Source of the DNA: Taudactylus pleione
Taxonomy: Eukaryota; Chordata; Amphibia; Anura; Myobatrachidae
Reading direction: 5' to 3'
NCBI GenBank assembly: GCA_031769625.1
Contig: JAUIMM010000113.1
Coordinates: 14,418,501 to 14,482,500 of the forward strand
Length of the DNA stretch: 64,000 bases
The notes below the pieces were generated by a model. That model was not told where the DNA came from and made no database searches. It was given only the letters and a program-made list of their open reading frames with translations. Positions 10,128 through 21,939 of this stretch are shown piece by piece; within the stretch, counting starts at the first letter, position 1; every line of letters begins with the position of its first letter. A program made the translations under genes and the position numbers.

Positions 10128-11265
10128 ATGAGCCGGTCATACCGCCGCGTATCGGCATGTGTTTTTTAGGTGATATGGCAGTAGGATGATGTGTATGGTT
10201 GAACTGTAGTGGTCTGAAAAATAGGCAAACTATGTAAGGGTTAAAGGTTGAATGTGTTTAGCTGTCCCCTCCATTTATCCATTCTATTCTTTATCAGTTT
10301 GTGGACTCTGAATAAAAGATGGTGGTGGCGGTGCCCAATTGGCATATACCCTGTTTCGGCCGTCATTGTGTGTGCCAATAAGGATTTAGCAATCGCTGAT
10401 GTGTGCCTTCGTAGTCGGGCAGAATGGCTATTACCATTTATATTTTTTGGATTATAAATGTTGCTTCTGTATTTGGAATAGAAAAGAGCTCTAGTGCTCC
10501 CAGGATTATACAGATATTCTTGGGTAGGGCCTGTAACCAGTTAATGGTTGAGATGCAGTATCTGACATGGATGTGGCTGTTAACATACATCATAGTATTG
10601 ATCTAAATGTCTCCTATCTAGCTAATGTCATTTATTGGATCATGGCTGTTAGTTTACTGAATGACAAAAACAGATGACCTTTGAACTGCATAGCGTGAAC
10701 AATGCAGGGTTCACATTGGCATTAAGGGTGAGTGGATATCTGGGTGCACTCGGGGATGCTTTAATAACTTAGCAGTCCCAGAGGAAACTTCGCATTAGTG
10801 GCTTGCGTGCCCATTTGCTAAAGATGAATAATAAGTTGCAGCTGCATCCTAAAAGTATATTGTACACTGTAACAATAGGTCCTGATGGTACAAGTAATGC
10901 TATTTGGGATGTTTGCATTATTAAAAGATTTTTAATTTTTTTTTTTTTTTTATTGGACAGTTATGTCCTTTTTATTTTTCAATTTCACCCCAAGGATATT
11001 ATACTGCACAACCATCTAAAGTTTTTAATATTTATTTGCTCTTTGGAGATGGTTTCTAACAATCAATAGTCGATAGCCATCCTTATATCTCCTCCCCCCA
11101 TCCTTCCCTAGTGAATTCACGCTATTATGTTAGGAAATTTTGAAGTATTTTCAAGAGGACAACTCTTGTAAGTGTAAGCCCCTTGGTTTTTGTAGGAAAG
11201 TTTGTGTGTTTTTTTTTTTGTTTGTTTGTTTTTTAATATCGCCATAATAAAACAGACCTTGAAAG
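10128..11265. other. Non-coding stretch
   Basis: No gene or mobile element is recognised. There are poly-T tracts near 10938-10953 and 11208-11233. The open frames of 60-88 codons have no recognisable similarity. Confidence 0.5.
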
Positions 11266-11268
11266 TTA

Positions 11269-11626
11269 AGGTGCATACACACTAGACGATATGCTCCCTG
11301 AGCGATATCGTCTAGTGTGTCCCCGGCAGGCTGTGCTCAATGTCGTCCATGACATTGAGCACAGCCGCTGAACGATATCATTAGCAATATCGTTCAGCGC
11401 CGGGCTCTCTCCCCCATTCCCTGACATGCAGCAACCTGACGAGGTCGTCAGGTTGGCCTGCATGTCAGCCCGATGAACGAGGATGACGAACGACCCGCGG
11501 GAACGCGCGTCGTCGTCATCGTTCATCTTTTTTGTGTTAAAAATGGACGATAAAGTGGACGACTGAACGATAACGATATCGTTATCGTTCAGTCGTCCAC
11601 TTTAATCGCCCAGTGTGTACGCACCA
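11269..11626. mobile_element. PIF/Harbinger-like MITE with TTA duplication
   Basis: Left end AGGTGCATACACACTAGACG; right end, reverse complemented, TGGTGCGTACACACTGGGCG. TTA flanks both sides (11266-11268 and 11627-11629), the usual PIF/Harbinger target. The interior is a run of separate hairpins rich in ATCGTT/AACGAT, including a 54-bp perfect palindrome at 11551-11604. The 86-codon minus-strand frame here reads through hairpins and is not a gene. Confidence 0.8.
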
Positions 11627-11639
11627 TTACACTTCCATA

Positions 11640-12533
11640 TCGGCCTAATTCGCTAAAATGATGAGTTGATAAAATAACTTGTTGAAGCTTGTAGCATTTT
11701 TCCAGTGGAAAAGGGAGTGGGGCTGGTCTGCACTGCACACCCTAATTTTAAACATTCGAGGTGCTACCATGCTGAGACTTGTAGTGTTATGCAGAAAAAA
11801 AAGAAAAAGCCGTTGCACACTAAGAATACTGATAATCAAAACCGTTATGATTAGCTCTACATGGAGTATAAATAAGGTTCTTTTTTTTTTTTATACAGCA
11901 TTTTCCAGTGTTGGATGTACTGTATATGTAATCATTTCTACAGATTTTGTTTAAAAGTCCAGATAAGAAAAGGGGTTCCATTAGTCCTTTTATTTGCATT
12001 TCAGTTTTAACGTAAAATTTAGCAATGTTGAGGCCAAATATTACATGTTAAAATAATTTTCAAAATAAGATGATCGATATTTTTGTCCTGTAGAACAATG
12101 TTCTCAAAAAGGGTAAGCTCTCGCAAGAGCTGACAATCAATACGATATTGATGTGTTTCGCCTTGTGAATGTTGGTACGTGCTAATGCAGCCACTCCCAC
12201 TTGTCAATTTGTGTCTTTTCCATCATTCTTGCCTTCTAGGTGTAATATAACAATTGTTTGCATTGGGGGAGGGGGTGTTTGATTTTATTTTTTGTTTGTT
12301 TACAATTTTTTTTTTTTTTTTTAATATAGTATGCTCTAAAATAAGGCATTGCTCAAGAAAAGAGTCGACAATGTTGGATAATTTTTTGAGAGAATATGAC
12401 GATAGTAGAAAATAAATTGACATATCTATAATGGGTGCAGGGTGTGCAATGCACATGGGCCGGACGATGCATCACCGCACACCCTGCACCCATATGTACC
12501 TGATAGGTAGCAGAATAGAGTGAACCTCAATAT
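11640..12533. other. Non-coding stretch
   Basis: No coding signal. Poly-T tracts lie at about 11880-11892 and 12308-12322. The motif GTGTTTCGCC near 12150 resembles part of the CGAAAC-type motif noted at 17610 and 32597. Confidence 0.45.
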
Positions 12534-12695
12534 GGGGCCTATTAAATATCACTAATGGGCCTGTAACACATGCAGAACCGCTAGCTATTATTCTCTTCTA
12601 GAAGGTGCTAGATAAATGAAAAATATAATCTGATTGGATGCTATGGGCAACATCTCCACTTCTATAAACCCGCTCTTTAGTAAATATACCTCCTA
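12534..12695. mobile_element. MITE ending TTTAGTAAATATACC
   Basis: The right end TTTAGTAAATATACCTCC and internal phrases (CTAGAAGGTGCTAGATAA, GGCAACATCTCCACTT) match the element at 36209-36377. The left end (GGGGCCTATTAAATATCACT) is a diverged inverted copy. Non-coding. Confidence 0.65.
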
Positions 12696-12696
12696 A

Positions 12697-13139
12697 CAGT
12701 CCAGGTTTTAAGGATATCCATCCTTCTGCACAGATGGTATAATCAAACTGACTGAGGCACTAATTAAGGCACCTGCGCTTAAGCATGGATATCAGGGCGG
12801 TAACTAGGGTAGTGCGACGTGTGCCATGGCACAGGGCACCACAGGCCAGGGGGCTGCTGTTTGGGCCTGTCAATTTTCTGTTTATTATCATTCTCACTTG
12901 TAGCTTCCTCTTTTTTTTTATCCCCAGCATCTCCTGGCCTCCCCTATCTCCTCCCTGGCCCTTCCCCATGAGGCCATGGCCCTTTTTCAGGTGCTTTATT
13001 TCCCTATTTGAAAAATAGGTGGGGCGCCAATGCCCTTTCTGGCACAGGGCACCAAAAAATCTAGTTATGGCTCTGATATTAATATCCTTAAAGCCTGAAC
13101 TGTTGGTTTGCCTTAAGAACTGAGTTTGAGAACCACTGG
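12697..13139. mobile_element. MITE of the CAGTGGTTCTCAAAC family, interrupted
   Basis: Outer sequences AACAGTCCAGGTTTTAAGG (left) and CTTAAAGCCTGAACTGTT (right) are inverted copies; the same palindrome occurs alone at 54239-54346. The far right, reverse complemented, begins CCAGTGGTTCTCAAACTC, a hAT-type end. The expected matching left end is missing next to the MITE at 12534-12695. A second hAT at 12793-13077 interrupts it. Confidence 0.55.
12793..13077. mobile_element. hAT MITE nested in another MITE
   Basis: The left end is CAGGGCGGTAACTAGGG and the right end, reverse complemented, is CAGAGCCATAACTAG. The flanks ATGGATAT and ATTAATAT agree at 6 of 8 bases, consistent with a decayed 8-bp duplication. 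Two short frames overlap it without recognisable similarity. Confidence 0.65.
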
Positions 13140-13599
13140 CTTACAATAACATTTGCAAGTTTCTGTCACCAAAAAGAAGTTGCGTCCTTTCTTCCTTTCA
13201 GATAATGAGCCGGGCAATAATAATTCTAGTGCTAGGTTTAGTGCAAACCCCCTCATAGTGTGGTGTATTCACAGAGCTGTGTGTGACCACACTGCTTGTC
13301 GTTCAAGCAAGGACTGAGAGCATTAACTGCGGTGAATGTAGAGCTTGTGCGGGCTGGAGGAGTACACTGGCACCTCATGAGCTTTTCAGCCCTTAAAGCC
13401 ATAGCCACAAGGGCCCCAAACATGTTACTTAGCCTGGGGCCCCCATAATTCTTAATCTTGACCATATTGTATTGAAAGGACTAGCTGCTTGCTTAATTGT
13501 CTTTTACTGTACCAAGGCTAAAAGATGTGGCTTTCAATAAATGGAACCGGCTGTGATTTATAGGTGGTTAAAAAGCAACATTTACAGTGATTGAGGCCG

Positions 13600-14040
13600 T
13601 CTTCTTTTTGTTTCGATTATGTGTCTCCTCCCTGGGGTTTTCTTGTAGATGCATCGCCTGCAGTGTTTGTTGCTAAAGCTGATTGCATCTGCTAAGACAG
13701 CGGGCACTGTGATGTCATGGGTTACACAGAAAATGAATCTCACCACACAGCCTCATCGCTTCTTTGTCTACGGGGCTGTTTATTGGTCTTTTTATTAGTT
13801 GTGATTGTGCCAAGCTCCTGCTTTACATGTGCCTGCTTATCACTGTCCCTGGAAAAGAACTGCGTATCATCCCAGTGAGGGAGAATCTGAAATCAATATT
13901 GTAGGTTCAGTTCCTTGCTGGATTAGCCCATGCTAATTGCTTCTCCCAGTCAGGTTTTCTTGTTTAAGCGGAGATGGTTATCTGACAAAATGAAAAATTT
14001 ATGCAAATGGAGAACTAGCATGAGCGTGATGGTGCCCTGT
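13600..14040. promoter_or_regulatory. Candidate conserved non-coding sequence
   Basis: This stretch has no repeat signature, balanced composition and no open frame of note. It contains an octamer (ATGCAAAT at 14001-14008) in the phrase AATTTATGCAAATGGAGA, and GATTAGCCCATGCTAATTGC nearby. Such texture is typical of conserved enhancers, but conservation cannot be judged from one sequence. Confidence 0.2.
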
Positions 14041-14262
14041 ATAATTATCTGTGTTTAAATCACGTTGCACTCAGGTGTGTGGCCCTCTGCACTATAAATG
14101 TATTATCTATTACTTCATGTAAAATTACTAAAACAGCAGCCATGTACTATACTGTTTCATGCACTGGACTGTTACCTGGCACTTGTGTATTATTATTATT
14201 ATTGTTTATGATCTGTTATTGTTATCTTTTAGTATTACTATATTTTGTTTTTAAGGTGCAAC

Positions 14263-14508
14263 AATGGGGTCGATCCTATTAGCCACGATGATCTTGCTGG
14301 CGCGAGTCATCTCGGCAATGGTCGCACTTTACGGCAGCCTGGATTCGCAGAATTTTGTAAGCAAGCCTCATAGGACTGCGAGCAAAATTCTGCGAATTCG
14401 GGCTCAGAGCGGGCCGCGAAGGGTGCGAGGTGCTGGTCCGTTGCCGGTGTTTTAAAGCTGTTGCAAATGCAACTCGCACCCCTCGCAGCTAATTGGATTG
14501 ACCTCAAG
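14263..14508. mobile_element. MITE with GGGGTCGATCC ends
   Basis: The left end GGGGTCGATCCTATTAGCC and right end AGCTAATTGGATTGACCTC are imperfect inverted repeats. The inside holds further inverted stretches (CGCAGAATTTTG and CAAAATTCTGCG). Non-coding; superfamily not assigned. Frames of 63-73 codons here come from the GC-rich hairpins. Confidence 0.6.
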
Positions 14509-14559
14509 GTATCCACAGCACTGTACATTGAATATACCTATTAACAGTAAAACTGGGAT

Positions 14560-14840
14560 GCAGTTATGATCCCGGCGGTTGGGATCTCTTGCTCAGAATA
14601 CGCGACCGATGACAACTCGACGGTAAGGGTTAGGATTAGGCAATAGGGGGAATGTTAGGGTTAGGTTCCGGGGGTGTGGTGGGGAGGGCATGGAATAGGG
14701 GGGGGGAGGATTAGGTTTAGGCTGCAGGGATGGTTTAGGGGTAGGGTTAGCCAAGTTACCGTTCTCTGTCGACATTGTAACCCACTTGGGATGCCTGCGT
14801 CTGGATTCTGAGCGCCGGGATCCTGATTGCTGGCATCCCA
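14560..14840. mobile_element. MITE of the CCCGGC / GGTTAGG family, copy 2
   Basis: GATCCCGGCGGTTGGGATC at the left and GAGCGCCGGGATCCTG at the right flank a G-rich centre with repeated GGTTAGG and TTAGGTTTAGG motifs. The layout is shared with 7680-8000, 21517-21910 and 36715-37025. The centre could form G-quadruplexes. Confidence 0.55.
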
Positions 14841-14960
14841 TACCCAACCCGTAAAACTTTGCATATAAGTACAATAAATGTAAGTTGACCTACTATAGAA
14901 ACACAGAGCAATAAACCAATAGACAAGGTAGGGTGCAGGCAAGAGTAGTGTAACTCACTG

Positions 14961-15095
14961 AGGGGGAGATGTATCAAGCCTTGGAGAGAGTTAAAGTGGA
15001 GAAGTTGGCCAAAATAACCAATCGGCTTCTAACTGTCATTTATCTAGCATAGTCTTTAAAATGACAGTTAGAAGCTGATTGGTTGCTTTGGCCAG
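14961..15095. mobile_element. Short palindromic MITE
   Basis: GGGGGAGATGTATCAAGCC begins the element. Inverted internal copies are CCAATCGGCTTCTAACTGTC and GACAGTTAGAAGCTGATTGG. The same palindromic core, with a different end, is in the MITE at 37979-38154. Non-coding. Confidence 0.7.
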
Positions 15096-15119
15096 GAGCA
15101 TTGAGGTAATAGTGTTAGC

Positions 15120-17130
15120 CTTGCCTTGAGGAAGGAGGGCCCTGCCCATTACAACTTGCATACAAGAAGATCTAAGAAAAGGGGTGAGCAAAAAAGAGCA
15201 GGTCAAAGCAGTGGAGTTTGGTAGGCATTAATAAAAAGGTGTTGAGTGCGTGTTTTGAGCTGGTGAGACTGGTATAAAATGTGACTTGGAGAGATGGAGT
15301 GATTTCCAGATGAGGCAAGAAGAGCTGGAAAAAAAACCTGCAGGTAGGTGATGGCCCAGAGATAACCAAGGTGGAGGTGAGACTGCAATCACTGGAAGGC
15401 ATGAGGGTATGTGGACAGAATTTATATTGGAGATGGTGGAGTCATTTAGGGCTTTGTGGTTGTGGGCAACGAGTTTAAACTGGACTCTTAGGGGGATATG
15501 AGTGAGATGGAGAGCCCTTCCCAGGAGGGTTGGAAGCTTTATGTATCAAGTTTTGTTGTATTTTAAAGAAATAAAGAACCACTGCAAAGTAAAATAGTCA
15601 CAACAATGGATATTTATAGTATTTGAATTCTTAATTTGAAACTTGACAGATCATCTTTAATAAATAAATAAAACGTTTCACATGTAAACATTGCATGATA
15701 TCCTGACACTAAAATCCAACTTTATACCAGGGCTATGTCATGCAGACCTGGTATGTAATAACTGTTCCTATGATACAGTATCCTTGTAGAAAAGTTATTG
15801 TTGCCTACAGCAACCAGAGAATCTTGACAATCAGATGTGTGCTCTTATTTGCTATAGACCAGTGATGGGCAAACAGGTCTAGCCTGGAGCAGCCAAATTC
15901 TCCTTCATATGTAGCCTTCTCATTATGCTGGGAGGTCGCAGTGCCAAAAGCACAACCGAGAGGAGAGGAGAGGAGGCAGGAGGTACAGTGTGCCTCACTC
16001 AGTCTCCCTCATTCCTCAGCAGGAAAACGAATTATGGTTCATAAGTGGTGTTTGGTTCTATTCTAAGGGTGTGCAGTGTCTTTATTTGATTTACATGTTT
16101 TAACTTGCAGAGATTAAGGATAATGTGCAGCCATTTTGGTATTTAGAGGGCCACACATGCAGCCCTTGTAGTGTAATAAACTAAACGGAACTGTACTGCA
16201 GGACATTCCACGAACAAGTTATTCTACCTCCAACCCAGCACTCTGCCTCTTCATGGCTGTACCCTGTCATGAGCTGCAGTAAGGTTGACTTATTTGTTTA
16301 GGGCGAGGTTCTTCCTAGAGATGCCCTCAGGCATGAAGATAGAAGAAAAATGTTCTACTTTGTGACCAATAAATCCTCCCATCTCTACTCTGTAGTAGAT
16401 GGAAACTAAATAAGTGCGTTGAAAGGGTGCCAGTTGGATCTTGATAGAAAGATTAATTATATTTCTCATCTTCTGAGGAGCTGACAATTTGCAATCGCTG
16501 ACATTTAAAGTATCTTACAATATAGCCGAGAGAGAACCCAGCTTCCTGCCGTATATAACTGCGGCGGAGAATCTTTAAACCCTCAATCTCTTTTCATTAT
16601 GTTACAGACTTCGCCTGAAGGGAGAGTTATTATGATGTCTGGCAGACTGATTGTTTACCTGGGATGCAGGGCGATATTGCAATAGGACAGTTCAGCTGAA
16701 GAGTGAAATCCTCTTGTTTGTTTCTTTTCCTGGCACTTGGTTATAGATAGCCACCAACTATCTCTTTGATTTTAAACCCAATCGGCATTATGATGTAGGT
16801 TTGATTCTTATATCCTTACGCGTTTTACCTTCACTGACAGTTATGCTTTAAATCACCTGACCGTTTAAATGTGAGTAATGTAATGCACGTGACATCAGTG
16901 CCCACCAAATATAATTTTATTTTTCTTTACAATGTATTTATGCATTCTTGGCACTTCTGTATTATTAGAAAATAAAAAATCTTGCAAGTTTTAAACTTCT
17001 TTTTTTTTTAAGTAGAACTAAACCTGAAAAACTATTTCACAAAATATAATATAGTGTATAATTCCACATTACCAGGTTAATTTTAAAATATTCTGTGCGA
17101 AACCTTGAATGTGTTGAGTTTCATTAGTTT
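15120..17130. other. Mostly unique non-coding stretch with hAT-like remnants
   Basis: A hAT-like end (CAGTGATGGGCAAACAGG) occurs near 15860, and a related GGCCACACATGCAGCCC phrase near 16150, so a decayed element probably spans 15860-16170. The rest shows no repeat or gene. A run at 16610-16700 after TTATGTTACAG is open for 25 codons but has no recognisable product. Confidence 0.4.
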
Positions 17131-17132
17131 TC

Positions 17133-17136
<4 letters not shown>

Positions 17137-17188
<52 letters not shown>
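17137..17188. repeat. (TA)n microsatellite
   Basis: Uninterrupted alternating TA for about 50 bp, followed by a short A-rich stretch. Confidence 0.97.
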
Positions 17189-17191
<3 letters not shown>

Positions 17192-17369
17192 CAAAAAAAA
17201 ATAAAAGGGGGTAACTTTGGTGCGCTACAACTTTGGATATAAATTGAATTGGAGATATTTCTACCACTTAGGGGCATTTATTGCATTATTAGCTGTTGGT
17301 CAAATACAAGCTTCTAGTTACTCTTCCAATCACCCTTTGGTTATGTTGTTTGGGTTATTATTCATAAAA

Positions 17370-18000
17370 TAAAAGCCCTATGGCAGCCCATGGTTCTGAA
17401 CCTGAATATTTTATTCTTGGTATATCAACAGAGGTAAAAATATATAAAACAATTTACAATACATATCAATACATAAATAGCATAAAACAACTTTTTGTAA
17501 ACCTGCCCCAGTACAGAAGGATAGATGTTATCTGCCACCTACACCCTTACGGGTGTGAGCTCTTAGGTGGACATCTCATGTGGTAGGTGCAGGTTTTTCA
17601 AAACTATGACCCTACGTGTTTCGTCTACATATGGGACTTCATCAGGGGTAATTACAATAATGGAACTGGTCTGAATAAATACTCGGTGATATGGAATTGA
17701 TTAGAACACTCAGTGGCAGAAGATTATTTTCTGTCCCTTTAATAGGGAGAAATTCTTAGAAGGGCTCTTAGAAGCCAAGTAGTTCTTAGAACATTTTTAC
17801 TGGAATATTTAGATGGATGTTTCTCAACCGATAAATGTAGATGGATTCTTTTAATGCCAATTTAAATACGAAGACGTATTATATACTCCCAGTGCCAAGC
17901 AAGTGGTAAAACTCTATTCAATCCAATGAAGTGTGTGTCTCCCTCTGTTAGCAGTCTCCCTCTGTTATAAGAACTACTTGGCTTCTAAGAGCCAATGGTG
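17370..18000. repeat. Dispersed repeat with 25-bp inverted repeat and CGAAACACG motif
   Basis: On the minus strand the motif GACGAAACACGTAGGG occurs at about 17608-17627, preceded by CCCTGATGAAG, a combination common in amphibian repeats. A perfect 25-bp inverted repeat (GCTCTTAGAAGCC...) lies at 17764-17788 and 17968-17992. A similar layout occurs at 32533-32706. The class is not identified, and the 68-codon frame has no similarity. Confidence 0.45.
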
Positions 18001-18014
18001 TCATACAATAGTGT

Positions 18015-18347
18015 TTAGTGTTCCCGCTAAGCTGTGGTGCCGCGCTTTGCCTGATTTTAAAGGAGCAAAGTGCGCCCTGCCCTTTTATCAGCGCCCAGCT
18101 AATATACAGCCTGCTCTGATCCTTCCCAACCTGTGGGCCGTGGTGACCGATCACCTCCAGGTGAATAGATGCCATGCATCTATACACCATGAGGGAAGAG
18201 CTAGGGAAGCTCAGCACCTCCGTAAGTGTTGGGCACGCCCCCAAGTGTGACGAATTGGCCCCCTACCCGCTCAGCGTGTGCAGGGACTCCCCGCTGGCCA
18301 CCCCTGTGCCCTGCCCACTTTCTAGTAGGAAAACTAAGCGGTAATGC
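18015..18347. mobile_element. Possible hAT-type element
   Basis: The left end (TAGTGTTCCCGCTAAGC) and the right end reverse complemented (AGCATTACCGCTTAG) are weak inverted copies. The interior is GC-richer than the flanks. The two open frames of about 100 codons (17933-18250) run across the boundary and are not supported as genes. Confidence 0.35.
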
Positions 18348-18390
18348 TGTTATGGATGACACGCACAACTTTTTGGGAGCTTTCCAACTT

Positions 18391-18700
18391 TTTTTTTGTT
18401 AAATCAGTTTTATTTTGAAAGTGCATACAATGTAAAACATGGAAATGCAGATGAAATGTGTGTTTGAAGTGGAGTATAAGTAATTATACAAATTTTCCAT
18501 TATAACAATCAAATTGACAGGGTAGCTTTCAAACGTAATGCATTTTCTTCTGCAGGATGGGATAAAACAGACATAAACTAGAATGAAGGAGGGGGTATGG
18601 GAATGGGTGAGAGAGATTGGGGGGGTTGGTGGAGCAATATACTTCATAAGGTGGTTAGTGGGGTACTGTAGAACGAATACCAGGGACCTCAGAGAAATTA
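18391..18700 (-). mobile_element. Possible 3' end of a LINE, minus strand
   Basis: A T-run followed by TTGTTAAATCAGTTTTATTTTG resembles the poly-A tail and last bases of a minus-strand LINE, like the L1 tail at 38513-38550. No coding region or target duplication is visible. Confidence 0.3.
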
Positions 18701-19831
18701 TCTAACCTTATTGTCTTGGAAGTTTGTAATGTACTGTACTTCATTTAAACCAGCCACGGGTGATAACATCCAGTTGGAAGCAATTTGCTTTCACTTATTG
18801 TAACTCTTATGTCTCCACTTAATAATAATGTTTTAGCATTTATTGATTTATTGTAATTCTTTAAGGTTGTTTTTTTGTTATTTTGTTCCTTTACAGGTCT
18901 TGGCAACAGAATGCACATGTTCAGATACACAATACCATCCTTGAATGACCTCCAAATTATTAGCAGAGTATAACTGAGTGTGTCTGGGCACATGACCCAT
19001 TTGCAGAGTGTCCAGGGAAGGATACTGGGCTCTGTACCTTAATAGATGGTATGATGGTGTATACCCTGCTTGGTGGTGGCGCTATGCCCTTTAGTAATAG
19101 TGGTGGTGGTATTAGGGTACCTGCGGTACCTGTAGGGCTATGTATGGCACTTATGACTGGGAGTCTCAGCAGGTACATCCAGCCGCTGGAACGCTGAGGA
19201 GTAAAGACTCGTCAATAGAGCACACAAGTCAAAGATCAGACCTCCTGCTGAGCCATTGTGTGTTCTAGAGACCACCAGCTCTGCTGCTATATAGATATGC
19301 GGCAGTACAGAGCGCTCCACATCCAATACAAATAAGGTATCCAATCCCCAAGCTATCTTTAACAAGCTTATATAATGTACTAACCTTTGCTGTCTTTCCT
19401 CTGTTTCTCTAATCCGCTGAACGCGCTCTGCTGTGAATGATATTGAAAAGACCTTGGGTCACGCCAGCACCTCACTGATGTTCACCTATTATTGTGGGGC
19501 TATTTCCTATTAGGTGCTTTATCCTAGTCCTACTGTGGGAACCACTGTGACTTGCTTTCCCATATTCATAACTGTTTTTGATACGACCTGTTCCGATAGT
19601 CACTGCTCATTTTATGGAGCCTTAGTTTACTGCAGGTAGTGTAGAGAGATGTTTCAAGCTGTCATCCAGTTGGAACACCTTATCTTGTAGGTATAGAGGG
19701 ACCTTTATAGGCTCAGAATTCACCACTTAGTGATAGTGATCATTTTGCTCTCCGATTAAATATACTGATTAGGACAGCAGTTTCCCATTGAACTATATTG
19801 GTTTTGGTACACTTTTTATATAGTAGTTTAA
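18701..19831. other. Non-coding stretch
   Basis: Nothing is recognised apart from short GGTGGTGGT runs near 19072-19110. Confidence 0.4.
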
Positions 19832-20153
19832 CCGTGTTCACCCCAGAAAATGTTTCCAGCCGGGTGGCATCAAGAAGCAGCTGGGTGGGGGCCTTAATAA
19901 TAGCAATAATAACATTTTTAAGCCCTGACCTTATAATGATTTAAACTTGAATTAACATTTTTTATATTAATTATACTCTTCTTATTAGAGGCCCAGTCGT
20001 CTGATTATGAAAAAGCTGCAAAGTCTGTAGGATCTGGTCCTTTTTATACAGCTCCCAGATACTGTCCCCACTTGCAGGCTCCCAAAGTGCCGGGTGGTAG
20101 ACTGTTTCTTGCCGGGTGGTGCACCCGCAAAAAACAGCCTGGGGAGAACACTG
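19832..20153. mobile_element. hAT-like element
   Basis: Left CCGTGTTCACCCCAG and right end reverse complemented CAGTGTTCTCCCCAGGC are terminal inverted repeats. GCCGGGTGG is repeated internally. An 8-bp duplication is not clear. Non-coding. Confidence 0.55.
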
Positions 20154-20159
20154 TTTATT

Positions 20160-20890
20160 ATAATAAATATCATTCTATCTAATAGATTTGTAGACTGATC
20201 CTATATATTTTATTTATATTTTCCAATTTTTTTTTCAGTTTATAATTATTGGGTATAATAGCCATACATATTATTATCATGATTCTGTATTATAACCGTG
20301 CACTACCTGCTCTTTTGCTTTTTGTTTTGTTCTATTTAGAAATGGTCATTTTCTTTACAGGAGCTGAGTTCTTTATGGTCACTTATATTCATTTCCTTTT
20401 ATTGGCTATCGCAGCTGCTGGCTCCTGTTTATGATTTATGTTTCTGTGACTTATACGAGTACATAGATCTATATAACGCTCTTCTTTTGCTTCCTGATAG
20501 ACCACACTAAAGGACCCCTGTCATTTGCTCAGTGCTGCAGGGTGACCTTATTTACCATGGCTGGGAACACTTGAGTGAAGGCTGCTCCATGTTTGAGAGC
20601 TACAGGAAGGAGATGATGAAAGACACAGGCTAAAATGGCAGCTGACTTCTGCTACAATTCAGCAAATAAAGTCCCTCTCCTGGGATGTACTTTGATGTGT
20701 GGGGCGGGAATATGTGTCACCTCATCTCCCAAAGGTAGAAAAGCCATTTCTGTCCAACTTAAAATCTATCTGTTGATACATGTGAAAGGGTGGGTTGATG
20801 GAAACCTTGATCAAATCAATTACCAAATCTGCTTATGTTGAATCGGAACAGCCATTCTAATTTACTTTAAAGCTATACTGTGCTGTTTAC
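20160..20890. other. Non-coding stretch
   Basis: No repeat family or gene recognised; short frames only. Confidence 0.4.
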
Positions 20891-20896
20891 AAACAT

Positions 20897-21399
20897 AGGG
20901 CCTGATTCAGAGCTTTATGGAACATCATAGCTGCTGCGTCTTTGTACATAGCGGCTGTGCTGAAATATGCAAAAGCTGAAGGAGGCGACTAAAGTAAAAA
21001 GACACCCACTGTTGGCTTCTGTGATCCGCTGCTGCGTCTGAAGACTCTGCATCAGATGAGCTGCATGGCCATCTGTCATCTGAGTAACCCTCAGGTTACT
21101 CAGGATGTCTGGCAAAAAACGCTGCTGGGGCCAGTGAAGCCGCATCCAAGGCAGCCACTCTCTTTGGTACGCCCAGAAAATGAGGCTGACACACTTCTGT
21201 TTTCTGCAATGCTCCCCATTGCTGCCCCCAAACACCAGCAGCATGTTCATCCTGCTGCATATTTTGGGGCACTGCGACCAACGTCGCAGGACTTTTTATC
21301 TGTACAAACGCAGTGCGCCTCCTGTGCATTCGCAGATCAAAGAACATCAGTGATTTGAGTAAATATCTAATTTACGCAGATCTCTGAATCAAGTCCTTA
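20897..21399. mobile_element. MITE with AGGGCCTGATTCAGAG ends
   Basis: Left AGGGCCTGATTCAGAG and right CTCTGAATCAAGTCCTTA are terminal inverted repeats. The interior has hairpins, for example around GAGTAACCCTCAGGTTACTC. Similar CTGATTCAGA ends occur at 28827, 33197, 38203, 59907 and 60740. Frames of 111, 100 and 83 codons here are incidental. Confidence 0.65.
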
Positions 21400-21516
21400 A
21401 TGTATGATAACTTATTCTAGTTCCTCTATCCAGTTTTGTTTGTTTCTATTTTTTTTCTTAAGTTTAAGTAAAACATAACTCTGCTCTATCACCTAGATAA
21501 AATATTTTACTGACGC

Positions 21517-21910
21517 GCCCCCTCCCCTTGTCGGGGGATCGGTACGAATGACCGCCGGACCTATGTGCGGCGGTTCAAATCCCGACGGCGGAAGACCGGC
21601 AGCAGTGAAGATCCCGACAAGGTAAGTAACTAACCATCCCTAACCTCCCCCCCCAACCCACCTTTAGGGGTGCCTAACCCTAATCTTCCCGCCTAGTGCC
21701 GAATCCTCACACCCTCCCCCCCGTAAGTGCCTAAGCCTAACCCTCCCGGGGGGGTGGGTGCCTAACCCTAACTTCCCCCCCAGGAACCCCTAACCTAACT
21801 AGGCAGGCTGTCCCGCCGCCCGGCTTACCTTCGTTCGGTATGCCGGGCATCAGACTCCCGGCATAGGGATAATGATAGGCATTGGGATTTTGACGCCTAT
21901 CATTAGTCCC
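21517..21910. mobile_element. MITE of the CCCGGC / CCTAACCC family, copy 3
   Basis: GTCGGGGGATCGG and CAAATCCCGACGGCGG at the left, a C-rich centre with CCTAACCC motifs, and a right part with GCCGGGCATCAGACTCCCGGC and the CCTATCATTAGTCCC hairpin shared with 7680-8000. Non-coding; the 85-codon frame is incidental. Confidence 0.6.
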
Positions 21911-21939
21911 CTGTCGGGATTGCACAGTCGCTAAGGCGG

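Noticed and set aside
14640..14760. Interstitial telomere repeat
   Set aside because: GGTTAGG motifs are irregular and sit inside a MITE family with the same layout at three other sites.
16610..16700. Possible exon after a TTATGTTACAG acceptor-like sequence
   Set aside because: Open for only about 25 codons before a stop, with no matching donor or recognisable peptide.
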